DNA of 64,000 nt from NCBI GenBank assembly GCA_910588285.1, contig CAJUQB010000014.1:3820-67819 (forward strand), given 5' to 3'. This DNA comes from an uncultured Lachnospiraceae bacterium. GTDB taxonomy: Bacteria; Bacillota; Clostridia; Lachnospirales; Lachnospiraceae. This document shows, piece by piece, positions 24,927-33,063 of the stretch. The notes under the pieces were generated by a model. The model saw only the letters and a program-made list of their open reading frames with translations, did no database searches and was not told the DNA's origin. Position 1 is the first letter of the stretch; each line of letters opens with the position of its first letter. The position numbers and the translations under genes were made by a program.

Positions 24927-25877
24927 ATGAAAACAGGAATCAAAACAATACTGGTTGGAATCCTTTTGCTGCTCCTGCTTGCCTCTGCGGGCTGCGCAAG
25001 GCGCAGGGATCCCAAGGACGGCTATGTGCTCTTTTATGTCAATAAAGAAGGGACAAAAACAGTCTATGTTCCCTATGAGCCCGAGAAGGAAGTGGATTCC
25101 ATGAGCACCCGGGAAATGATCGAGGACATGCTGGCAAAGCTCGGGGAGAATCCGGAGAGCTTGGAATATAAACGTCCCCTGGCCGGGGATATTCAGCTGA
25201 TGTCCTATAAGCTGGAGGGAGGACAGCTTCAGCTGACCTTCAGCAGCGATTACAGCCAGATGGATAATGTGACGGAGGTCTTATGCCGGGCATCCTATGT
25301 GCGGACGCTGATGCAGGTGAAGGGGGTGGAGAATATTTCCTTTTATGTAGGGGACACGCCTCTTTTGGACGCAAAGGGCAATCCGGTTGGGATTATGACG
25401 GCAGAGAGCTTTATTGAGAACCCGGGAGAGCAGATCAATTCCATACAGACGGCAAAGATCACCCTGTATTTTGCCAACGCAAAGGGGGACGGCCTGGTGT
25501 CGGAGGTTCAGGAATGCCATTATAACAGCAACATTTCCATGGAGAAGCTGGTAATGGAGCGGCTGCTGATAGGCCCCCTGGGCAATGAGGGAAGGGCTAC
25601 CATACCCACAGGGACAAAGCTGGTGAGCGTGTCCGTGCTGGACGGCGTCTGCTTTGTGAACCTGGACAATGGGTTTTTAAATCAAAATTATGACATTGAA
25701 GAAGGTGTAGTGATTTATTCCATTGTAAATTCCCTGGCAGAGCTTCCCAATGTGAATAAGGTGCAGCTTTCTGTCAACGGAGACACCAGCATTACCTACC
25801 GGGAGAGCTTTTCCCTTGGGACCGTGTATGAGCGGAATCTGGATTATGTGAATGCATCCGAAAGCAGCGGGCAGTAA
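24927..25877 (+). CDS. GerMN-domain lipoprotein
   Basis: 316 aa. Lipoprotein signal with LASAGC (Cys23), then two GerM/GerMN-like domains (about 35-160 and 165-300), seen in YVNKEGTKTVYVPYE and ITLYFANAKGDGLVSE. GerM domains occur in sporulation and spore-germination proteins. Coming 17 bases after the kinase, it is likely an extracytoplasmic partner of that two-component system. The ribosome site AGGAGGAG (24908-24915) is 3 bases from an ATG at 24919 that encodes only Met-Lys-Thr and then stops; the stop overlaps the real ATG at 24927, so reinitiation may be used. Confidence 0.88.
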   Translation: MKTGIKTILVGILLLLLLASAGCARRRDPKDGYVLFYVNKEGTKTVYVPYEPEKEVDSMSTREMIEDMLAKLGENPESLEYKRPLAGDIQLMSYKLEGGQLQLTFSSDYSQMDNVTEVLCRASYVRTLMQVKGVENISFYVGDTPLLDAKGNPVGIMTAESFIENPGEQINSIQTAKITLYFANAKGDGLVSEVQECHYNSNISMEKLVMERLLIGPLGNEGRATIPTGTKLVSVSVLDGVCFVNLDNGFLNQNYDIEEGVVIYSIVNSLAELPNVNKVQLSVNGDTSITYRESFSLGTVYERNLDYVNASESSGQ

Positions 25878-25916
25878 ATAAAGAGAGACGAACAATCAGG
25901 CTGGGAAGGAGTGTGC

Positions 25917-28445
25917 ATGAGAGCACGAATACTGGCCCAGGTAGTGCTTGCCTTTTTGCTGGGGATTGTGGGAGCCAGATACCAGATGCCAGGCCTGTTT
26001 GTGGCATTGGCCGCAGGCTTGGCTGTCTGGTGGAACGGATCCCGGAGGCTACGGAGAGCGGCCCTTGGCGCTGCAGTCTGCATGGCGGCGGCTTTGCTGG
26101 GCAGCTGGCGGTGGCAGGCCCAGCAGGAGCTGTTTCGGTCCGTGGAGGAGCGGCTTGTGGATGGGGAGACCGTGACCCTGATGGGGACGCTCTCCCGAAA
26201 GGAAGAAAACAGCCGGCAAACAATCTATTATATAAAGGATTCTTATTTTACTTCATCTGCCCCTTTGTCGGGGGAACAATCAGACGGACAATCAGACAGA
26301 AAATCAGAACAAAAGAAAGACAGAAACAGTACAAAAGAAACAAAGCCCTGGTATGGAGGAGATGGCATTCTCTACCTGGAGGAGGTTCAGGGAGATGCGT
26401 TTGCCATCGGCGATACGCTGCAGATCCGGGGAAGCTACCGGGAATTTCAGGGTGCCCGCAATGACGGGAATTTTGACCGGAGGGCCTTTTCCCATGGGAA
26501 AAATCTTGCCTTTCAGGTACAGGCAGAAGAGCTGGAGCAGCTTGTACTTTCCCCGGAGGCAGGCTGGTGGGAGCTGCTTTGGAACCGTATGCAGCTTCTC
26601 ACAGGCAGGTGGAAGGAAGGCTTGTATCAGCTTCGAAAACGGATTCAGCCCATCTATGAACAGCTGCTGCCCTCCTCACAGGCCGGGATTTTGTCAGTCA
26701 TGACCCTGGGAGAGAAGGGGCTTCTGGAAGAGGAGGATAAAAGGCTGTACCGCCAGGCCGGGATTTCCCATATGCTTGCCATCTCAGGCCTGCATATTTC
26801 CCTCCTAGGCATGGGAATCTTCCGGCTGCTGCGCAGGGGAGGGCTCTCCTACGGAACAAGCGGCGCCATTGCCGGAGGCTTGATTCTCTGCTTCGGGCAG
26901 CTGGCCGGGATGGAGGTTTCCACCAGCCGGGCCGTACTGATGTTTTTGGTGATGCTTCTGGGAAATTTCCTTGGCATGGCCTATGATTCCGTGACAGCCC
27001 TGGCTCTGTCCGGGCTGCTGCAGCTGTGGGACAATCCCGCAGGCCTGTGGTATGCAGGGTTCCAGTTCTCCTATGCCGCTGTGCTGGCCGTGGTGGTGGT
27101 ATCCAAAATCGGCCAGAGCCTGCTTCCAAAGCAGGAGGCGGGAACAGAGGAGCGGAGACGGAGGGGCCTTTGGGGGAAGCTTGCTGCCCGATTGGCAGGG
27201 ATTGGTGAGACCATGCTGTTAAGCAGCTGCATCCAGCTGGTGACACTGCCTCTGACCTTGTGGCATTATTATGAATTTCCGCTGTACACCATCTGCATCA
27301 ACAGCCTGCTCCTTCCATTTATGGGGATGCTTCTGTTTCTGGGCATTACGGGAGGAGTTCTGGGATTGCTGTGGCCGGGGGCCGCATGGACTGTCCTGCA
27401 GCCCGCCGGCTGGCTGCTTTGGTGGAATGAGGCTGTGTGCCGCCTGTTCCAGAGGCTGCCCAATGCCCAGGTGATTGCCGGACGCCCTGATTTTGGAGCA
27501 ATATGCTGCTATTACGGCCTGCTGGGCCTCTGTTTGTACCTGCTGTGGCGGAGAAAGGGACTTGCCTGCACCGGAAGGTCATGGATGGGAAGCCGGGGAG
27601 CGGGCCTTATCCTGGGCCTGCTTCCGGCGGCAGCCCTGGTGTGGATGGCAATGGCCCCAAAGCCGGGAGAGTTTCAGATTGCATTTCTCGATGTGGGCCA
27701 GGGAGACGGCATCTATCTGGAAAATAATGAGGGTGCAGGCTTTTTTGTGGATGGGGGCAGCAGCAATGTGACAGGGGTGGGGGAATACAGGATCCTTCCT
27801 TTTTTGAAATACCATGGAATCCGTGAGATTACAGGCTGGTTTGTCTCCCACGGGGATCAGGATCACATTTCCGGGCTTCTGGAGGTGTGGGACAGCGGCT
27901 ACCCCATCCGTCAGCTGTTTCTGGCCCAGGGAATGGTGCGGGATGAGGCTTGGCAGGAGCTGGTGGAGGCGGCAGAAGCTCATGGCACTGCGGTGGCTTA
28001 TTTATCCCCGGGGCAGAGGGTGATTGCAGGAGAGCTGTCCTTTCGCTGCCTGGGGCCGGAGCCAATGGAACATACGGACCGCAATGAAGCCTCTCTGGTA
28101 CTGCTGGCGGATTGTGCGGGAGTGAAGGCCCTGCTGACCGGAGATATCTCCCAGGCAGAGGAACGCAGGCTGTGTGAAGCTGGCGAAAGCCTGCGGGCGG
28201 ATGTGTATAAAGCGGCCCACCATGGCTCGAAGCATTCCAATTCACGGGAGCTTCTGGAGGCTGTCAAGCCCGGAATCTCCATTGTATCCTGCAGTGAGAG
28301 GAACCGCTATGGCCATCCGGGCAGGGAGGCAGTGGCCCACATGGAGGAGGCGGGAAGCCGGGTGTATTATACCAGGGACAGCGGGCAGCTTCTGGTGAAG
28401 GGGAGCAAAGGAAGTCTGACTGTGCAGGGCTTTGCAAAGAGATAG
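25917..28445 (+). CDS. comEC: ComEC/Rec2 competence DNA channel
   Basis: 842 aa from ATG 25917 (AAGGAG at 25905-25910; a GTG at 25911 abuts the ribosome site). Domains: N-terminal helices plus the OB-like DUF4131 part (to about 230), the multi-helix Competence domain (ISHMLAISGLHISLLGMG is diagnostic), and a C-terminal metallo-beta-lactamase domain (FLDVGQGDGIYLENN, SHGDQDHISG). Known role: channel for single-stranded DNA uptake, the MBL domain perhaps a nuclease. A Ser/Lys/Asn low-complexity insert of about 40 residues occurs near 115-145. Followed by holA, as in Bacillus. Confidence 0.95.
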   Translation: MRARILAQVVLAFLLGIVGARYQMPGLFVALAAGLAVWWNGSRRLRRAALGAAVCMAAALLGSWRWQAQQELFRSVEERLVDGETVTLMGTLSRKEENSRQTIYYIKDSYFTSSAPLSGEQSDGQSDRKSEQKKDRNSTKETKPWYGGDGILYLEEVQGDAFAIGDTLQIRGSYREFQGARNDGNFDRRAFSHGKNLAFQVQAEELEQLVLSPEAGWWELLWNRMQLLTGRWKEGLYQLRKRIQPIYEQLLPSSQAGILSVMTLGEKGLLEEEDKRLYRQAGISHMLAISGLHISLLGMGIFRLLRRGGLSYGTSGAIAGGLILCFGQLAGMEVSTSRAVLMFLVMLLGNFLGMAYDSVTALALSGLLQLWDNPAGLWYAGFQFSYAAVLAVVVVSKIGQSLLPKQEAGTEERRRRGLWGKLAARLAGIGETMLLSSCIQLVTLPLTLWHYYEFPLYTICINSLLLPFMGMLLFLGITGGVLGLLWPGAAWTVLQPAGWLLWWNEAVCRLFQRLPNAQVIAGRPDFGAICCYYGLLGLCLYLLWRRKGLACTGRSWMGSRGAGLILGLLPAAALVWMAMAPKPGEFQIAFLDVGQGDGIYLENNEGAGFFVDGGSSNVTGVGEYRILPFLKYHGIREITGWFVSHGDQDHISGLLEVWDSGYPIRQLFLAQGMVRDEAWQELVEAAEAHGTAVAYLSPGQRVIAGELSFRCLGPEPMEHTDRNEASLVLLADCAGVKALLTGDISQAEERRLCEAGESLRADVYKAAHHGSKHSNSRELLEAVKPGISIVSCSERNRYGHPGREAVAHMEEAGSRVYYTRDSGQLLVKGSKGSLTVQGFAKR

Positions 28446-28562
28446 GGGGATTGTTGTATTTGATGTTCTGGTTGCGAAATGGGAGGAGGTCATTTATAAT
28501 TGAGAAGGGATGAGTGAAGAGCCAAAAGCATCTTGAATTTCAGCCTGGGAGGGACATACATT

Positions 28563-29540
28563 ATGAAAACCATAGACGCAGACATCAAGTCCGGCAGCTT
28601 TGCGCCGGCATACCTCCTGTATGGGGAGGAAGCGTATTTGAAAAGGCAGTACCGGGATAAATTAAAAAAGGCGCTGTCCCAGGAGGGAGATACCATGAAT
28701 ACCTCTGTATTTGAGGGGAAGGGGATTGCTGCCGGGGAGGTGATCGACCTGGCGGAGACCATGCCCTTTTTCGCGGACCGCAGGCTGATTCTGATTGAGA
28801 ACAGCGGTTTATTCAAAAGCGGGGCAGAGGAATTGGCGGAATACATGAAGGAGATTGCGCAGAGCACCTGCTTTGTCTTTGTGGAGAATGAGGTGGACAA
28901 GCGCAGCAGGATGTTCAAGAGTGTCAAAGCAGCAGGCCGAGTGGTGGAATTCAAGAAGCAGAGTGACAGCATTCTGGTGCAGTGGATCTTAGGGCGGCTG
29001 AAGCGGGAACATAAAAACATTACCCAGCCAGTGATGCAGCAGTTCCTTACCGCAGTGGGAACCGACATGGAGAACATTGACAAGGAGCTGGAAAAGCTGC
29101 TGTGCTACTGCATGGACCGCGATGTAATCACCGCGGAGGATGTGAGGGCCATATGCGTACAGCAGATCCAGAACAAGATCTTTGACATGGTAAATGCCAT
29201 TGGGGAGAAGGACCAGAAGAAGGCCCTGGAGCTCTATTATGATTTGCTGGCCTTGAAGGAGCCGCCGATGCGGATTCTATTCCTGATCGCCCGGCAGTTT
29301 CAGATCCTGCTGCAGCTAAAGGAGCTTTCCGGCAAGGGCTTTGACAATAAATTCATGGCCGCGAAGGCAGGGGTGCCGGAATTTGCCCTGCGCCGTAATC
29401 TGGCCCAGGCCCGAGGCTTTTCGGGGGAGCGCCTCTACCAGGCGGTGGCAGACTGCGTGGAGGCAGAGGAGGCGGTAAAAACCGGGAATTGCAATGACCG
29501 GATGGCAGTAGAGCTGCTGATTGTGCAGTATAGTAAGTGA
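28563..29540 (+). CDS. holA: DNA polymerase III delta subunit
   Basis: 325 aa from ATG 28563, 9 bases after GGGAGGG; a TTG ten codons upstream is less likely. The sequence MKTIDADIKSGSFAPAYLLYGEEAYLKRQYRDKL is the typical start, followed by an AAA+-like fold without catalytic Walker motifs and a C-terminal helical collar (NKIFDMVNAIGEKDQKKALELYYDLL). It is the clamp-loader subunit that opens the beta clamp. Gene order comEC-holA-rpsT(reverse) matches Bacillus yqeN. Ends at a multi-hairpin terminator region. Confidence 0.95.
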   Translation: MKTIDADIKSGSFAPAYLLYGEEAYLKRQYRDKLKKALSQEGDTMNTSVFEGKGIAAGEVIDLAETMPFFADRRLILIENSGLFKSGAEELAEYMKEIAQSTCFVFVENEVDKRSRMFKSVKAAGRVVEFKKQSDSILVQWILGRLKREHKNITQPVMQQFLTAVGTDMENIDKELEKLLCYCMDRDVITAEDVRAICVQQIQNKIFDMVNAIGEKDQKKALELYYDLLALKEPPMRILFLIARQFQILLQLKELSGKGFDNKFMAAKAGVPEFALRRNLAQARGFSGERLYQAVADCVEAEEAVKTGNCNDRMAVELLIVQYSK

Positions 29541-29552
29541 GCGGGAATAAAA

Positions 29553-29687
29553 AAGAATGCGCTCTGCGCATTCTTCGCGCCCGAGCGGTGCCGTTCACGG
29601 TTAATTTCACCTCCGCGAGGTGCGCATCCTGCCCGGAGGGCTTTTTGTGATATAGGAAATCCGGAGGAATTTCCTATATCACAAAAA
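29553..29687. repeat. cluster of palindromes between holA and rpsT
   Basis: Three hairpins in series: AAGAATGCGC-TCT-GCGCATTCTT (29553-29575), CACCTC-CGC-GAGGTG (29608-29622), and a perfect 19-bp stem (29642-29660 with 29669-29687) whose loop is CCGGAGGA. A small GCCC-GGA-GGGC-T5 lies at 29631-29646. Modular palindromes of this kind look like dispersed intergenic repeats rather than parts of a single terminator. Confidence 0.75.
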
Positions 29688-29721
29688 AGACCTTTCAGCA
29701 TGACGGTACTGAAAGGTCTTT
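29686..29721. terminator. bidirectional terminator of holA and rpsT
   Basis: AAAGACCTTTCAG - 10-base loop - CTGAAAGGTCTTT, perfect 13-bp stem with A run before and T run after; it serves the convergent genes on both strands. Confidence 0.92.
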
Positions 29722-29727
29722 TATTAT

Positions 29728-29991
29728 TTATGCGATTCCGTTTACAGCCTTGCTCAGACGGGAAATCTTCCTGGATGCTGTATTCTTATGATACACGCCC
29801 TTGGTGGTCGCCTTGTCAATCTCAGAAGTAGCAGCAAGCAGTGCAGCCTTAGCTGCTTCCTGATCCTTCGCGGCAATGGCAGCGTCTACCTTCTTAATCG
29901 CTGTCTTAACTCTGGACTTGATTGCCTTGTTGCGGGCAGTCTTGGTCTCAGTCACTAAAATTCTCTTCTTTGCTGATTTAATGTTAGCCAA
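29728..29991 (-). CDS. rpsT: 30S ribosomal protein S20
   Basis: 87 aa. The start is taken as TTG at 29991: GGAGG lies 8 bases upstream on the minus strand and the product MANIKSAKKRILVTETKTARNKAIKSRVKTA has the canonical S20 N-terminus and length. An ATG seven codons upstream would bury the ribosome site. Lys/Ala-rich, all helical, binds the 5' domain of 16S rRNA. S20 often represses its own translation, for which a TTG start is known in other bacteria. Transcribed against its neighbours from the promoter at 30092-30120. Confidence 0.95.
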   Translation of the reverse strand: MANIKSAKKRILVTETKTARNKAIKSRVKTAIKKVDAAIAAKDQEAAKAALLAATSEIDKATTKGVYHKNTASRKISRLSKAVNGIA

Positions 29992-30091
29992 TCCGTACAC
30001 CTCCAATCCCAAATGGTTTTGTTTGTATTGATTGTTTCATTAAAGCCGGACACGGACGTTCTAATGGAAACATTTTGAAACATACTCATAT

Positions 30092-30120
30092 ATTTTAGTT
30101 CAAGTATTCCGTTCTGTCAA
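30092..30120 (-). promoter_or_regulatory. rpsT promoter
   Basis: On the minus strand TTGACA, 17-base spacer, TAAAAT: near consensus, giving a leader of about 95 bases. Confidence 0.85.
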
Positions 30121-30159
30121 TACATATTTTAGGTTTTTTTTGAGAAAATAGGAGAAAGG

Positions 30160-30325
30160 GTTACAATTCACGGCCGAACCGGCCGCGAACTGTAACGCAT
30201 CCAGCCCATTGAAAAGTCGCCTGACGGCGAGGGGCTGGATGCACGCAACCGCTGTTTTTCTGGCCGGATGCCTTGCAGCAGGGTGCAAGGCACCGTGAAT
30301 AGTAAGTGCGCCCAGAAAGGGTTGC
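30160..30325. repeat. composite three-hairpin intergenic element before gpr (copy A)
   Basis: Hairpin 1 (30160-30196) has arms GTTACAATTCACGGCC and GGCCGCGAACTGTAAC; hairpin 2 is GCATCCAGCCC (30197-30207) with GGGCTGGATGC (30232-30242); hairpin 3 (30245-30325) closes GCAACC/GGTTGC and contains GCCTTGCA/TGCAAGGC. Hairpin 1 and the start of hairpin 2 recur inverted at 45521-45568, so this is a dispersed element. No T tract follows. Confidence 0.8.
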
Positions 30326-30385
30326 TTTTCATAAACTTATCATTCAAAATTTCATCAAAAATGGTACGGACGGAGGAGAAATACA

Positions 30386-31342
30386 GTGAGTCAGTTTCAG
30401 GTGAGAACGGATTTGGCGCTGGAGACCAGTGAAAAATTTAAGGAAGACAATGTGGAGATCAAGGGTGTCCGGCTGACGGAGGAGGAATCCGAGAACGGAG
30501 AAATCAAAATTACCCGTGTGGTGATTGAGACAGAGAATGGCGCAAAGGCCATGGGAAAGCCCAAGGGGACCTATGTGACACTGGAGGCCCCCGGCATGAG
30601 CGAGCAGGATGAGGATTATCACCGGGAAATCTCAGAGCAGCTGGCCCGGGTGCTGGAGGAGCTGCTTCCCCAGAAGGAGGGACCCCTGTCTATTCTTGTA
30701 GTTGGGCTGGGGAACCGGGAGGTGACGCCGGATGCCCTGGGGCCTCGTGTGGTGGATAATATGATGATTACCCGCCATATCATCAAGGAATTTGGCAAAT
30801 ATGTCTTTGGCCAGGCAGGCACCAACCAGATCTCCAGCATTGTGCCTGGGGTGATGGCCCAGACCGGGATGGAGAGCCTGGAAATTGTAAAGGGGATCAT
30901 TGACGAGACAAGCCCGGACTGTATTATAGCAGTGGATGCCCTGGCAGCCAGAAGTACCCGGCGGCTGGGCCGTACCATACAGATCACGGATACGGGCATC
31001 AATCCAGGCTCCGGTGTGGGGAATCACCGCCATGGCCTGAACCGGGAGAGCGCCGGGATCCCGGTGATTGCCATTGGGATTCCCACCGTGGTGGATGCAG
31101 CCACCATTGTCAGCGATACCATGGAGAGCCTGATTGAAGCCATGAATCAGTCCAGCCAGCTGAAAAGCCTGGGAGGAACCCTGGGAACCCTGGACGATGC
31201 GGAGCAGCATGAGCTGGTGCGGGAGCTGCTGTCCCCGGCATTGAATACCATGTTTGTGACGCCCAAGGATATTGACGAGTCGATCAAAAGGCTGAGCTTT
31301 ACCGTGTCAGAGGGGTTGAATATTGCCCTTTGCGGGGCATAA
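30386..31342 (+). CDS. gpr: germination protease GPR
   Basis: 318 aa from GTG 30386, 7 bases after GGAGGAG. The N-terminal VRTDLALETSEKF resembles both the GPR processing region and the SASP cleavage site it recognises. Family blocks include VVGLGNREVTPDALGPRVVD and PGVMAQTGMESLEIVKGI. GPR is an aspartic-type (A25) zymogen made in the forespore that degrades small acid-soluble proteins at germination. Its presence shows the organism sporulates or descends from a sporulator. It precedes spoIIP as in Bacillus. I could not identify a convincing sigma-G promoter. Confidence 0.96.
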   Translation: MSQFQVRTDLALETSEKFKEDNVEIKGVRLTEEESENGEIKITRVVIETENGAKAMGKPKGTYVTLEAPGMSEQDEDYHREISEQLARVLEELLPQKEGPLSILVVGLGNREVTPDALGPRVVDNMMITRHIIKEFGKYVFGQAGTNQISSIVPGVMAQTGMESLEIVKGIIDETSPDCIIAVDALAARSTRRLGRTIQITDTGINPGSGVGNHRHGLNRESAGIPVIAIGIPTVVDAATIVSDTMESLIEAMNQSSQLKSLGGTLGTLDDAEQHELVRELLSPALNTMFVTPKDIDESIKRLSFTVSEGLNIALCGA

Positions 31343-31513
31343 ATGGAGGGTGTTGGACATATATTATAGATAATTTGAAGGAATTTCCGCTGGGATAAAA
31401 AGCTCTTGGAGCAGGATTTTTTCAATTGCGTTATGTTTGGTATGGATAGAGGCAGGATGACTGTATATTAGGCAGGATGTTTGTAGGATATATGCGAGAT
31501 AGAGGGGACTAGT

Positions 31514-32935
31514 GTGAGACAGAAACGGTTTGTATTTCGGAAACATTTGGGAAAGGTGCTGTTGGGGCTGTGTATTGGGACGGTGCTGGTGTGCTGGCAG
31601 AACCTTGGGAGCGCAGGGGAGGCGCCGGCAGCAGTGGAGATCTGGAGCTATTTGAAAAATAATCTTTACTTGGAAGCAGTGGCGCATACCTTTCCGCTGG
31701 CAGCCGGGGATTTTGGGCAGGAGGAGAGCAGCGGGCCGGGGCAGGAATTTTATCAGAAATATTTGCTGGGGATGTTTCCCCTGTGGCAGTATGCGGGACA
31801 GCGGACAGACTATGGGGTGCAGGCGGAGCGTGAGATGACCTATGAAATGCTGCTGGCCCGGGAGGGGGTGGATGAAGAATACAGGGACGGGGAGCGGATA
31901 ACGGTGCAGGAAGTAGAGGGAGGATTTTCAAAGGAACAGGAGTCCCAGGCCGGACAGTCCCAGGAGGGGCAGGAGTCCCAGGCCGGACAGTCCCAGGAGG
32001 GACAGCAGTCTTCGGAAGGGCAGCCTCAGGAGGGACAGCAGCCCCAGGAAGGACAGTCCCAGGAGGGACAGCAGCCCCAGGAAGGGCAGCCTCAGGAGGG
32101 ACAGCAGCCCCAGGAGGGGGCGGAACCGTCCCAGGCCGGGGCCAGCACTGCCCTGACGGCAGCAGAGCCGGTGGTACATATTTCCAGGGAAAAGCTGAAT
32201 GATTTTGACTATCTGATCCAAAATTTTTATATTGTGGATAAGACCACAACCATTGACGGGAGCCAGCTGAATGCAGCGGAGCTGCTGGCCAAGGATATGC
32301 GCCTGGCCACCACGGCGGACCAGCCCCAGATCCTGATTCACCACACCCATTCCCAGGAACGGTTTGCGGATTCCACGGAGGATGCGGCCACCTCCATTGT
32401 GGGGGTGGGGGAATATTTGACAACCCTGCTGCGGGAGCAGTATGGATTCAATGTAATCCATGATACGGGAGAGTATGACGTGATTGACCATGACAATGCC
32501 TATTCCTATGCAGGGCCGGCGGTGGAGAAGATTCTGGCGGAGAATCCTTCCATTGAGGTGGTGATTGACCTGCACCGAGATGCGGTGAACGGGGCGCCCC
32601 TGGTGCAGGAGGTCAACGGGAAGCGGGCGGCCAAGATCATGTTTTTCAATGGCCTTTCCAGGACGACCGCAAGGGGGAACCTGGATTATCTCTACAATCC
32701 CTATCTGCAGGATAACCTGGCTATTTCCCTGCAGCTAAAGATTGCCGCAGAGGAGTATTATCCTGGCTTTACCAGGCCCAATTTTCTGAAAGGCTACCGC
32801 TATAACCTTCACTATGTGCCAAAGAGCCTGCTGATTGAGGTGGGGGCCCAGAACAATACTGTGGAGGAGGCCATGAATGCCATGGAGCCGCTGGCGGATC
32901 TGCTGCACAAGGTGCTGATGCCGGAGGGGAATTAG
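31514..32935 (+). CDS. spoIIP: stage II sporulation protein P
   Basis: 473 aa from GTG 31514. An N-terminal transmembrane anchor (about 15-32), a spacer containing a long Gln/Glu/Gly-rich tract (about residues 140-205), and the SpoIIP catalytic domain: ILIHHTHSQERF, VVIDLHRDAVNG, and IEVGAQNNTVEEA. SpoIIP is the amidase/endopeptidase of the DMP complex that thins septal peptidoglycan during engulfment, under mother-cell sigma-E in known species. The repetitive linker is longer than usual and built from degenerate GQSQEGQ/PQEGQQ units. Confidence 0.95.
   Translation: MRQKRFVFRKHLGKVLLGLCIGTVLVCWQNLGSAGEAPAAVEIWSYLKNNLYLEAVAHTFPLAAGDFGQEESSGPGQEFYQKYLLGMFPLWQYAGQRTDYGVQAEREMTYEMLLAREGVDEEYRDGERITVQEVEGGFSKEQESQAGQSQEGQESQAGQSQEGQQSSEGQPQEGQQPQEGQSQEGQQPQEGQPQEGQQPQEGAEPSQAGASTALTAAEPVVHISREKLNDFDYLIQNFYIVDKTTTIDGSQLNAAELLAKDMRLATTADQPQILIHHTHSQERFADSTEDAATSIVGVGEYLTTLLREQYGFNVIHDTGEYDVIDHDNAYSYAGPAVEKILAENPSIEVVIDLHRDAVNGAPLVQEVNGKRAAKIMFFNGLSRTTARGNLDYLYNPYLQDNLAISLQLKIAAEEYYPGFTRPNFLKGYRYNLHYVPKSLLIEVGAQNNTVEEAMNAMEPLADLLHKVLMPEGN
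31933..32124 (+). repeat. degenerate tandem repeat coding the SpoIIP linker
   Basis: Short units around CAGGAGGGACAG (Q-E-G-Q) repeat about a dozen times with point variation, giving a hydrophilic stalk. In-frame slippage should make stalk length variable. Confidence 0.85.
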
Positions 32936-32957
32936 CGGGAGGAAATGTGATTACAGC

Positions 32958-32986
32958 TTGAAATCCAAGCAAAAGGGTGTTATGAT
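32958..32986 (+). promoter_or_regulatory. promoter ahead of the ABC-F pseudogene
   Basis: TTGAAA at 32958-32963, 17-base spacer, TATGAT at 32981-32986. Predicted transcripts start about 32993, just before the 21-bp inverted repeat. Confidence 0.7.
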
Positions 32987-32994
32987 GTTTCTAT

Positions 32995-33040
32995 AAAAAG
33001 ATGTTGGGGTCAAAAGGTATTTTGACCCCAACATCTTTTT
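32995..33040. terminator. perfect 21-bp hairpin with A/T ends, between spoIIP and the ABC-F pseudogene
   Basis: Arms 32995-33015 and 33020-33040 are fully complementary (AAAAAGATGTTGGGG... / ...CCCCAACATCTTTTT) around a 4-base loop. The A5/T5 ends make it a good terminator for spoIIP. It also lies in the leader of the ABC-F gene, where attenuators are common in this family. Confidence 0.85.
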
Positions 33041-33063
33041 ATGATAGAAGGAGAGAACGTACT

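Noticed and set aside
32995..33040. The 21-bp hairpin as a riboswitch
   Set aside because: A single simple stem with A/T ends and a 4-base loop; no aptamer-like structure. Terminator or attenuator is the simpler reading.
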